Shown in pieces: positions 8,389 to 15,871 of a stretch of DNA of 53,802 nt. Location of the stretch: the NCBI GenBank assembly GCA_023150555.1, contig JAKLKQ010000048.1, forward strand, positions 1 through 53,802, written 5' to 3'. Origin of the DNA: Planctomycetota bacterium. Lineage in GTDB: Bacteria > Planctomycetota > SZUA-567 > H5-PLA8. The notes beneath the pieces are model-generated. The model made no database searches, had not been told where the DNA came from, and saw only the letters and a list, made by a program, of their open reading frames with translations. Numbering within the stretch: position 1 is the first letter of the stretch; each line of letters opens with the position of its first letter. A program made the translations under genes and the position numbers.

Positions 8389-10392
8389 ATGCGCATTTCG
8401 CACGTAGCCCGGTTGCTGGCCGTCCTGGCCCTGGCCGGAGGACTCGGGAACGCGCGGGCCGGACAGGCCCCCAGCGACGCCGGCGAGCAAAAGCCCGGCG
8501 CGGCGCCCGGCGGGTTCTTCCAGATGTGGAGCGGCGGGTCGTTCGTGATCATGACGGACGTCTCGCAGTCGTACCTCAGCTCGCTGACCCAGGAAGTCTT
8601 CAAGGCCGAGAAGCAGTTCCACCAGCTCTTCCGCCTTGCGCCGGGCTTCCTGAAGGGCAACGACCCCAAGCAGAAACTCAGCAAGAAGCACAGCTGGATC
8701 AAGGGCGACCAGCTCAGCAAGTGGGGCTACGTGCCGTGGATCGAAGTCCGCGTCTTCAACTCGTACGACGCCTACGCCGACGACTACTTCGAGATGGATG
8801 CGCGCCTGCGCTCGATTATCGACAAGACGCCCATCCCCAAGCTCACGCCCGAACAGCAGACCATGCGGCGCCTGACCAAGGGCGTGCCCGGCGCGTACTA
8901 CATGCGCATCTCGGACTACGACAACAAGTACAACAACCGCCTGATCCGCTGCTTCCGCGGCAACAAGACGCCCGAGGAAGTCGCCAGCGACATGCTGCAC
9001 GAGATGGGACACCTGTTCCTGGAGACGTTCCTCTTCGAGTACGCCGGCGCGTCGAAGACCGGCAACGAGAGCGAGAAGCGCGGCACGCCCGCCTGGATCG
9101 GCGAAGGCGTCGCGCAGCTGTTCCAGGTCAACTGGGGCAACAGCCGCAATAGCATCAAGATGAAGAACCAGTACCGCGGGTACATGTACGAGGCCGTGAA
9201 GACCAGCCAGCACTTCCCGTTCCCCGATTTCATCAACATCACCAACGCCCACAACCTGTCTTTCGTCGACAAGGATCCGACCAAGTCGATGGTCAACTAC
9301 GCCCAGTCCTACTCGGTGATGCAGTTCATGGTCGACACGCGCTGGGAGCTGTTCATGCAGTTCCTCGAGAACCTGCGCGACATGCACCTGGAACGCCTTG
9401 CCAAGGGCCAGGTCAAGATCCCCGAGCTGTACTCGATCCAGAACGCCGCCTTCAAGGAAGCCTTCACCATCGACATCGCCGCGATGGAGGAGTACTGGAA
9501 GAAGCACGTGCTCGAGAAAACCGAGCAGCACCTGAAGGCGCACCCCGGCGACTGGTACTACAACGGCGAGTACCACCTCGTGCGCAAGGAGATTCCTGCG
9601 GCGAAGGAGTGCTTCCAGAAGGCCGTCGACGGCGCGCCCAACTTGCCCGAAGGCAATTTGGGGCTCGGCCGCGTCGCACTTTCCGAGGGCGACCGCGACG
9701 GTGCGCTGAAGTTCCTCGCCAAGGCCGCCGAACTCAGCAAGGACAACGAGGAAGCCTTCTACTACTACGGCTATGCCCTGGTCCTGGCGGGCAAGTACAA
9801 GGAAGCCATCGAGAACCTCGAGAAGGCCGTCAAGATCTACCCGCTCTTCCACCAGGCGCAGTTCCGCCTCGGCGACGCCTACTACGCCGCCCAGAAGTAC
9901 AAGGAAGCGCACATGGCGTACGACGCCGCCTTCCAGGCCTCGCACCTGCCCACCTACCTGCTCAGCGTCGGGCGCGCCGCCTTCTACGACGGCCAGTACG
10001 ATGAGGCGCAGAAGAACTTCGCCGCCTACTGCAACGTCTTCACCCAGCAGCCCGACGGCCACTTCTGGTACGGCATGGCCGCCCTGCGCCTGGGCGACAA
10101 GGAGTTCGCGATGAAGAAGTTCGAAGAAGCGATCAAGTTCGCCGGCAACGCGCCCAACGCCGCGACCTTCAAGCAAGTGCTCGCCACCGTGCAGAAGGGC
10201 GAGGAGTTCTACTTCCCGGGCGAGAAGACCAAGGAGCAGAAGGCCAAGGAAGACGGCGGCAAGCTGCCCTTCAAGACCGCCGGCGGCGCCAAGCCCGACG
10301 AACCGCCGCCCGAACCCGAGAAGAAGAATCCCTTCGATGTCGGGGGGAAGCCCGAGAAGGAGTCCAAGACCGGCGTCACGGTGGAAGAGTAG
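8389..10392 (+). CDS. exported metalloprotease-like protein with C-terminal TPR repeats
   Basis: This 667-residue protein starts with a Sec signal peptide (MRISHVARLLAVLALAGGL, cleavage near residue 24). The N-terminal half holds a gluzincin-type zinc motif, HEMGH at 204-208, with a likely third ligand E239 in WIGEGVAQLF. From about residue 370 several tetratricopeptide repeats follow (for example NEEAFYYYGYALVLAGKYKEAIENLEKA, split here by its repeat period of 34). The tail is Pro/Lys/Glu-rich and low in complexity. The layout resembles the peptidase-MA-like/DUF1570 proteins common in Planctomycetota. The likely site is the periplasm; the substrate is unknown. The ribosome site CTGGAG lies 8 bases before the ATG. 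Confidence 0.82.
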   Translation: MRISHVARLLAVLALAGGLGNARAGQAPSDAGEQKPGAAPGGFFQMWSGGSFVIMTDVSQSYLSSLTQEVFKAEKQFHQLFRLAPGFLKGNDPKQKLSKKHSWIKGDQLSKWGYVPWIEVRVFNSYDAYADDYFEMDARLRSIIDKTPIPKLTPEQQTMRRLTKGVPGAYYMRISDYDNKYNNRLIRCFRGNKTPEEVASDMLHEMGHLFLETFLFEYAGASKTGNESEKRGTPAWIGEGVAQLFQVNWGNSRNSIKMKNQYRGYMYEAVKTSQHFPFPDFINITNAHNLSFVDKDPTKSMVNYAQSYSVMQFMVDTRWELFMQFLENLRDMHLERLAKGQVKIPELYSIQNAAFKEAFTIDIAAMEEYWKKHVLEKTEQHLKAHPGDWYYNGEYHLVRKEIPAAKECFQKAVDGAPNLPEGNLGLGRVALSEGDRDGALKFLAKAAELSKDNEEAFYYYGYALVLAGKYKEAIENLEKAVKIYPLFHQAQFRLGDAYYAAQKYKEAHMAYDAAFQASHLPTYLLSVGRAAFYDGQYDEAQKNFAAYCNVFTQQPDGHFWYGMAALRLGDKEFAMKKFEEAIKFAGNAPNAATFKQVLATVQKGEEFYFPGEKTKEQKAKEDGGKLPFKTAGGAKPDEPPPEPEKKNPFDVGGKPEKESKTGVTVEE

Positions 10393-10493
10393 CCGGCGGC
10401 GGACATGGTTGCATTCGCGTCTCGTGGCGGGGCGGGCGGTGACGCCGGCCCCGTTTTTGTCTTAAGGAGTCAGATCCCATCCGCGCGCCGCTC

Positions 10494-13400
10494 ATGATCC
10501 GCAGCCTGCCCGTCATTCGCGCCGCGATCCTTCTTGCGGCGTTCCTTCTGGCCTGCGCACCCGCCGCGCGGTCCGGCGAGGAAGGCGCTCCGCCGCCGCT
10601 GAAGTTCCACGCCGCGCCGCAGGGCATGCTGACGCACTGGCTGGTCGCGCCGCCCGGCGCCGAAGCCGTTGCGAAACTTGACGGCCCCCCCGCCGAGGCG
10701 CGCTTGGGCGATCCAGCCCCCGGCGGCGAGTGGACGCTGCACGTCTCGCGCTCCGGCGAGATCAATCTCAAGCCCCTGCTCGGCGGCGCTCCGAAAGGCC
10801 ACGTTTGGTGCACGCTGCGCGTCAACAGCCTCACCGGCGGCCGCCGCCGCCTGACCGTGATGGGCTTCAGCGGCATCCGCGCGTTCTTGGGCGGCGCGAA
10901 GGTACTCGACAAGCCCGCACCCGAAGTGCCCAAGGCCGACCAGGGCAGCGCGCGCATCGAACTGCAGAAGGGCGAGACGCTCCTTCAAGTCGCCGTCGGC
11001 ATCCGCTGGGGCCACTGCCGATTCCTAGTGCAGATCGCCGAGGAAGACGGAAAGAAGGCCGCCCCGGGCGACGACCTGCTGCTGCGCGTGGCGCCCGGCG
11101 CGAAGAACGTGCCGGACGCCGGCGAACTGCTGGCGCGCTCGATCAGCTTCCTTCCGCAGAAATACTTCATCGAAGCGGGGCAGCCGGCGAAGTTCGGCGT
11201 CGGTCTGGAGAGCGGCTGGCCCCTGGGCGTCGGGCGCATCAAGCCCGTCGTGCGCGGGCCGGACGGCCATGCCTACGCGCTGGGCCGCAACCTGGTGCCC
11301 AAGGCGCCGGACGAACTGAACGCCGCGCCGTGGATCTTCGAATTGCCCGCGCCCGCCGTGGCGAGCGCCAAGCTGGACCTCGCCTGCGATCTGGTCGAAG
11401 CCGAGGGCGAGAAGGTGCTCGGCTCGGCCCAACTGCGCCTCTATTCGCTCGCCGGCATCGAGACCGAACGCGCGGCCTGCGCGGCGCTGCTGCAGAAGAC
11501 CGCCGCTGACGCGAAGAAGCCGCTGAGCGCCTTCCCCGACACGGCCCTCGCGCTGGAGAAACTCGCCAACTCGCTGCGCGACCTCGCGCCGCCCGCCGCC
11601 GATGGGCCGGCGGCCCTGCCGACGCGCATGGACCCGGCCACCGGCGAGACGCTGCTGGGGCTGCTCGACGAAGTCTCGCGCTGCCTGCCACTGGAAAAGG
11701 AAGGGCGCGATCCGCACGAGGGGCGCACGGGCTACTTCGAACGCGCCCTGTGGAGCCCCATCGAAGAGTCGCCGCAGCCCTACTTCATGCTTGCGCCGAG
11801 CGCCTGGAAGAAAGCCCGGGATGCCAAGGAAACCAAGCGCTTCCCGCTGGTGGTCTTCCTGCACGGCTACGTGCCCGACTACCACAAGCACCGCTGGTGG
11901 ACCGAGATGCCCGCCTTCAACGCGCTCTTCGAGAAGCACGATTGCTTCCTGGCGATTCCCTTCGGGCGCTCGAACGCCGACTTCCTGGGCGCCGGCGAGG
12001 TTGACGTGCTGGATGCCGTCGCCGAGATGCAGAAGCACTACCCGATCGACGCCGACCGCATCTACCTGTACGGCTACTCGATGGGCGGCATGGCCGTCTA
12101 CACGCTGGGCGGGCATTATCCGGGGCGCTTTGCGGCGGGCGTGGTGCTGGCCGGGCGCGCGGACAGCCCGCTGCTGATGGGCACCGGCGGCCTCGCGACG
12201 CTGCACCCGTTCAAGCAGTTCCTCGTCCGCACCGACACGCCGATCGAACTCTGCGAGAACTTCGTCAACACGCCGCTGCGCATCTACCACGGCGCCGACG
12301 ACACGGTCGTGAAGCCTTCGGAGGCCGAGCGCATGGCCGCGCGGCTGAAGGAGATAGGCTGCGACGTGCAGCTGAACCTGCCGCCCGGCGACCACTGGTC
12401 GCTCTTCGACGTGATGCAGGACGAGGAGCCCGTGGCGTGGCTGCTGAAGCAGAAGCGCGAGGCGAATCCGAAGATGGGATGGCTGCGGAATTTTTCGCTG
12501 ACGTTCGGGAGACGCGACGGCCTTGAGGTGAATCACCTGACGGGTGAACTTCAGGCCTTTGAGGTGGCCTGGACAAACGGCGACAAGTTGGAAATCAACA
12601 AGGTGTCGAAGAATGTTGCCGAGATATTCCTGGGCCTTCGAGAGATTACCAACGTGGTTCAAGAGGCCGGTAACGATGGCATGACCTTGAATGCCGCATC
12701 GGGCCAAGGAGGCATCGCCCCCGTTTTCCTGTCCCGCCTGCCGGATTTCAAGGTTGTGCGGTCCAAGGATATTCAGGGCAATTTCATCGAATGGAATTGG
12801 AAGTCGGCCCTGCGCTGTGGCCCCATCAAGGAAGCCACGTACAGCGGCTTTGTCGTTGTCTACGGAACTTCCGGCGGCGCGGAGGCCACCGCGCGCCTGA
12901 AGGCGCAGGCGCTGAAGTTCGCCGACGAGTGGTACGCCTTCGCCAAGTCCCGTCCGCCGGTGAAGGCGGACATCGAAGTCACCGATGTCGAAAAGTCGGC
13001 AAAGAACCTCTTCCTCTTCGGCGAAGAACAGGAGAACACGCTGCACGCCGCCTGCGCCGCGACGAAGAAGTTGCCTTTTGCCGTGAAGGACGGGAAGGTG
13101 ACCATCGGCGAGAAGACCGTGGCGCTGAAGGACCGCGGTCTGATGTACATCTTCCCGAGTCCCCTCGAAGGCGCCAACCAGAGCAGCTCTGTCGTGATCT
13201 GCGCGGGCTTGAGCTACGGCGAGCACCTGCCCGGCAACCACAAGCTGGATCTGTTGCCCGACTTCCTCCTTTATACCGCCGATCCCGACCTGGACGGCAC
13301 GCGCACCAACCGGCCCGTATGCGCCGGCTTCTTCGACGGCAAGTGGCAGCTGAGCAAGGAGACGACGTGGTGGTTCGGCCCGGACGCCGTACTTGTAAAG

Positions 13401-13538
13401 GAGCCGTCTCCCGTGCCTCCGCCGAAGCAGCAAGCCGCGCCGGAGCCGGAGAAGAAGACCGAAGGGCTGGGCGGGGGCGAAGAGCAGAAGACCGCGCCGC
13501 GCAAGCTCGGTCCGAAGGTCGCGCCCAGCCAGCCGTGA
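10494..13538 (+). CDS. secreted alpha/beta hydrolase (prolyl-oligopeptidase/PHB-esterase-like)
   Basis: This 1014-residue protein has a signal peptide (hydrophobic core about 8-25). A central alpha/beta-hydrolase domain shows an oxyanion-type FLHGY loop, the nucleophile elbow GYSMGG (S529), an acid in HGADDTVV (D602 or D603) and the histidine in GDHWSLF (H634). That is a complete Ser-Asp-His triad, as in secreted esterases and S9-type peptidases. The N-terminal 400 residues look like beta-rich carbohydrate- or cell-wall-binding modules; the last 350 residues are unassigned and end in a Pro/Lys/Glu tail. A strong AAGGAG at 10464 is 24 bases before the ATG, too far for normal use, so the start is uncertain. 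The substrate is unknown, with an ester more likely than a peptide. Confidence 0.82.
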   Translation: MIRSLPVIRAAILLAAFLLACAPAARSGEEGAPPPLKFHAAPQGMLTHWLVAPPGAEAVAKLDGPPAEARLGDPAPGGEWTLHVSRSGEINLKPLLGGAPKGHVWCTLRVNSLTGGRRRLTVMGFSGIRAFLGGAKVLDKPAPEVPKADQGSARIELQKGETLLQVAVGIRWGHCRFLVQIAEEDGKKAAPGDDLLLRVAPGAKNVPDAGELLARSISFLPQKYFIEAGQPAKFGVGLESGWPLGVGRIKPVVRGPDGHAYALGRNLVPKAPDELNAAPWIFELPAPAVASAKLDLACDLVEAEGEKVLGSAQLRLYSLAGIETERAACAALLQKTAADAKKPLSAFPDTALALEKLANSLRDLAPPAADGPAALPTRMDPATGETLLGLLDEVSRCLPLEKEGRDPHEGRTGYFERALWSPIEESPQPYFMLAPSAWKKARDAKETKRFPLVVFLHGYVPDYHKHRWWTEMPAFNALFEKHDCFLAIPFGRSNADFLGAGEVDVLDAVAEMQKHYPIDADRIYLYGYSMGGMAVYTLGGHYPGRFAAGVVLAGRADSPLLMGTGGLATLHPFKQFLVRTDTPIELCENFVNTPLRIYHGADDTVVKPSEAERMAARLKEIGCDVQLNLPPGDHWSLFDVMQDEEPVAWLLKQKREANPKMGWLRNFSLTFGRRDGLEVNHLTGELQAFEVAWTNGDKLEINKVSKNVAEIFLGLREITNVVQEAGNDGMTLNAASGQGGIAPVFLSRLPDFKVVRSKDIQGNFIEWNWKSALRCGPIKEATYSGFVVVYGTSGGAEATARLKAQALKFADEWYAFAKSRPPVKADIEVTDVEKSAKNLFLFGEEQENTLHAACAATKKLPFAVKDGKVTIGEKTVALKDRGLMYIFPSPLEGANQSSSVVICAGLSYGEHLPGNHKLDLLPDFLLYTADPDLDGTRTNRPVCAGFFDGKWQLSKETTWWFGPDAVLVKEPSPVPPPKQQAAPEPEKKTEGLGGGEEQKTAPRKLGPKVAPSQP

Positions 13539-13594
13539 GCGTACGGCTGCCACGGGATGCGGGATTCAAAAATCGAAAAACGCAGTGGGAAGGG

Positions 13595-13600
13595 TAGACT
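13595..13600 (+). promoter_or_regulatory. -10-like TAGACT placed for leaderless transcription
   Basis: TAGACT ends six bases before the ATG at 13607, and no Shine-Dalgarno sequence is well placed. That spacing would put the transcript start at or beside the start codon. No convincing -35 box is visible. Confidence 0.3.
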
Positions 13601-13606
13601 GACTGC

Positions 13607-15544
13607 ATGCCTCCGCCGCGCCGTTCCAGCCGCATCGACCTGCGTCCGCCGACGCCCCAGGGCTCGGCCACCCCGGCGCTCGACACGGCCCCCGACCTCG
13701 CCGCCGACGACCTGCGCCGTTCGGGCAGCGCGGGGCTGCTGCTTCTGGCCGTCGGCGCGGCCGTCTTCGGGCTCGGCGTGGGGCTGCTTGGCATTCCCGT
13801 CCTGATGGGCGGCGGCAAGAAGGCCGAGCGCAAACGCAGCGCGAAGGAATCCGAAGCTCCGGCGAACGGCAACGAATCCAATCCCGCCAACGGTAGCGCG
13901 GGCGAAGCGAAGGAACCGCCCGAGGCGCCGGGGTCGCTGGACGCGAGCAAACTCTATCCGCACAAGAACCTGCTGCCCGCAGGGCTCTTGGTTCCGCCGC
14001 CGGAAGCCAAGACGCCGGATGCGGCCGACGTCGCCAAGACGGAAGCGCCGCAGGTCGCCGAGGCCAAGACGCCGGCAGTCGGTGCGGCCGAGTCCAAGAA
14101 TGCGCCGGCGGTTCAAACGCCCGATCCCGCCGCCCAATCGCCGGTAGCCGCGGGGCCGTTCCGTCTCGTGACCTTCAACGGGTTCGACGAACGAAAAGCG
14201 CAGGGCTGGAAAAGCGGTTCGTTCACCAGCGATCCCACCTTCCGCAAGTCGCCTGCGGCCTGGGCGCCCGAGAAACTCGGCCCGGCCAACTTCAGCACGC
14301 TGCTGCGCGCAGCGGACATCCCCACGGAATCTGCGTCGGGCCAGGCCGTGCCGAATTTCGGCAAGCGCGGCGACGGCTACCTGCTCAACCTGCAGGTCTA
14401 CACGAAGGACATCGAGGCTATCCGCCTGGACCTGATGGACGGTGCCTCCGGCGTGCTCGGCGATCTGAAAGTCGGCGCCTCGCAACTCAAGGATGGCGAC
14501 TGGACGGAGTTGCATCTGGAACTCGACAAGACCAAGCCGGCCAAGGACGCGAAGCTCGACGCGCCGGTGGTCGGCCTGCGCCTGACCTTCCTGGGCGACA
14601 AGAGCAAGAAGGGCGCGACCACGGCGGCGATCGACGATGCCTCCGTCACTGTCGGCGGCTCGTCGGCCGAGGCGGCCAAGGCGGCGGCAGCGGCGCGCGA
14701 GAAGGCGCTGGCCGACGCCGAGAAGGCGGCCCAGGCCGAGGCGTTGAAGCAGGCGTTGACCGGCGATCCCGGTAAGGACGGCTTCCTGCTCGGCCCGGAG
14801 ATCCTCGACACGTACAAGCGCCTGGCGGCCGAAGGCGGCAACGGCGCGGCGAAGCGGCAGACGAAGGCCAAGGAGATCGCGCGGCTGGTCTCGGGCGGCG
14901 CGGGCTCGGCGAGTTTTCTGGTGCCGCTGGGCGCCAAGGACGGGGATTTGAAGGAAGCCGACGGCTACACCTGGCGCGCGGCGGGCCCGGCGGTGTGGCG
15001 CGATCCGGCGGGCGCGGCGCGCGAGGTGGAACGCTACCTGGCCGACGGAAACCCGGAGATTCTGGTGCTGGCGGCCGATCCCGAGGAAGTCCTCACGCGG
15101 CGCAAGCATCCCTACGAATACTTCGCGGAGCTCAGCTGCGCCGTCGACGCGGCCATGAAGCGCGGCGTCCTGCCGGTGCTGGTCTCGCCGATGGAGGACC
15201 TCGAGAGCGCGCCCGAGAAGAGCGAGAAACGCGCGCGCATCGCCAGCGTGCGCAAACTGGTCGCCGAACTGGGCGAGGCGCGCCGCATCCCGGTGCTCGA
15301 CGCAGGCGCGCTGCTGGACGAGAAGGCTTTCGCGAACGGGCGCGTGCAGCCCGCCGGCTACCAGAAGCTCAACGAAGCATTCCTGAAGCTCTACCGCAAA
15401 CTCGAACAGTACGTGCTGCCGCGCGAAGGCGTCGACCGCAGCGCCGCGCCCAAGGCCGGCCTGCCGGGCCTGCCCGGACTTCCAGCCGGGCCTGCGCCAC
15501 GCGATCCGAAGGAAAGCAAGCCGGTGATCGGCGTCGAGGACTGA
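13607..15544 (+). CDS. single-pass membrane protein with beta-sandwich and SGNH-like domains
   Basis: This 645-residue protein has a short cytoplasmic N-terminus, one membrane helix (about 45-68), an Ala/Lys/Thr/Pro-rich linker to about residue 180, and a beta-rich module (about 185-350) resembling carbohydrate-binding folds. An alanine-rich coiled coil (about 355-395) follows, then a C-terminal alpha/beta domain (about 440-600). Strand-like runs such as GVLPVLVSP and RIPVLDAGALL and the final GYQKLNEAF helix recall SGNH/GDSL esterases, but the expected Gly-Asp-Ser block and the Asp-x-x-His pair are not visible, so activity is doubtful. It probably faces the periplasm. It converges on the histone-like gene at 15608. 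Confidence 0.72.
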   Translation: MPPPRRSSRIDLRPPTPQGSATPALDTAPDLAADDLRRSGSAGLLLLAVGAAVFGLGVGLLGIPVLMGGGKKAERKRSAKESEAPANGNESNPANGSAGEAKEPPEAPGSLDASKLYPHKNLLPAGLLVPPPEAKTPDAADVAKTEAPQVAEAKTPAVGAAESKNAPAVQTPDPAAQSPVAAGPFRLVTFNGFDERKAQGWKSGSFTSDPTFRKSPAAWAPEKLGPANFSTLLRAADIPTESASGQAVPNFGKRGDGYLLNLQVYTKDIEAIRLDLMDGASGVLGDLKVGASQLKDGDWTELHLELDKTKPAKDAKLDAPVVGLRLTFLGDKSKKGATTAAIDDASVTVGGSSAEAAKAAAAAREKALADAEKAAQAEALKQALTGDPGKDGFLLGPEILDTYKRLAAEGGNGAAKRQTKAKEIARLVSGGAGSASFLVPLGAKDGDLKEADGYTWRAAGPAVWRDPAGAAREVERYLADGNPEILVLAADPEEVLTRRKHPYEYFAELSCAVDAAMKRGVLPVLVSPMEDLESAPEKSEKRARIASVRKLVAELGEARRIPVLDAGALLDEKAFANGRVQPAGYQKLNEAFLKLYRKLEQYVLPREGVDRSAAPKAGLPGLPGLPAGPAPRDPKESKPVIGVED

Positions 15545-15577
15545 ACGGAAAGAATGGAGGGCGCAGGGAATCGGCGC

Positions 15578-15599
15578 ACGCGGGACGTTCGGCCCGCGT
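15578..15599. terminator. hairpin between convergent genes
   Basis: ACGCGGG at 15578-15584 pairs with CCCGCGT at 15593-15599 around an 8-base loop. It lies between the ends of two convergent genes, where a two-way terminator would be expected. There is no T-run, so it may be a Rho-assisted or purely structural site. Confidence 0.4.
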
Positions 15600-15607
15600 C
15601 CTGCGGC

Positions 15608-15802
15608 TTACAGGTCCTGCGGGCGGACGGTGGAGCGCTTGTTGGCCTTGGCGCGCTGGCAGGCGCGGTCCAGCACGTCGGCGACGACCTTGCTCAGCGC
15701 GTCGACCAGTTCCCCGCTGCTCTTCATGCCTTTGGCCTTGACGTAGTTCTTGGCCTTGGTGCCCACCACCAGACCTTCGCTGGCGACCTTCTTCCTGGCC
15801 AT
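15608..15802 (-). CDS. histone-fold DNA-binding protein (bacterial histone)
   Basis: This 64-residue protein has an excellent ribosome site (AAGGAG, 7 bases before the ATG at 15802). After a basic tail (MARKKVASEG), the sequence follows the alpha1-loop-alpha2-loop-alpha3 pattern of a minimal histone fold: GTKAKNYVK, then a long helix VDALSKVVADVLDRACQRAK, then KRSTVRPQDL. The last block carries the RxTxxxxD signature (R56, T58, D63), which in archaeal and eukaryotic histones forms the paired-loop Arg-Asp clamp. The size and sequence resemble the Bdellovibrio Bd0055-type histones. It presumably dimerises and coats or bends DNA. It stands alone with its own promoter and is convergent with the upstream neighbour. 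Alternatives (HU, ribbon-helix-helix) do not fit the motif. Confidence 0.88.
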   Translation of the reverse strand: MARKKVASEGLVVGTKAKNYVKAKGMKSSGELVDALSKVVADVLDRACQRAKANKRSTVRPQDL

Positions 15803-15843
15803 GGCCGGCTCCTTCTTGAGCGGAGAAATGCATTTCGCTGCGG

Positions 15844-15871
15844 AGTCTATGTTTTCCGCCGCGCGCGTCAA
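15844..15871 (-). promoter_or_regulatory. promoter of the histone-fold gene
   Basis: Read on the minus strand, TTGACG (15871-15866) and TAGACT (15849-15844) are 16 bases apart, giving a leader of roughly 33 bases with a strong ribosome site. The -35 box overlaps the stop codon of the neighbouring membrane-protein gene, so the histone gene can be transcribed on its own. This is one of the best promoter matches in the window. Confidence 0.5.

Noticed and set aside
11025..13553. 842-codon minus-strand frame opposite the secreted hydrolase
   Set aside because: The plus-strand frame has a signal peptide and a catalytic triad; the mirror frame has neither.
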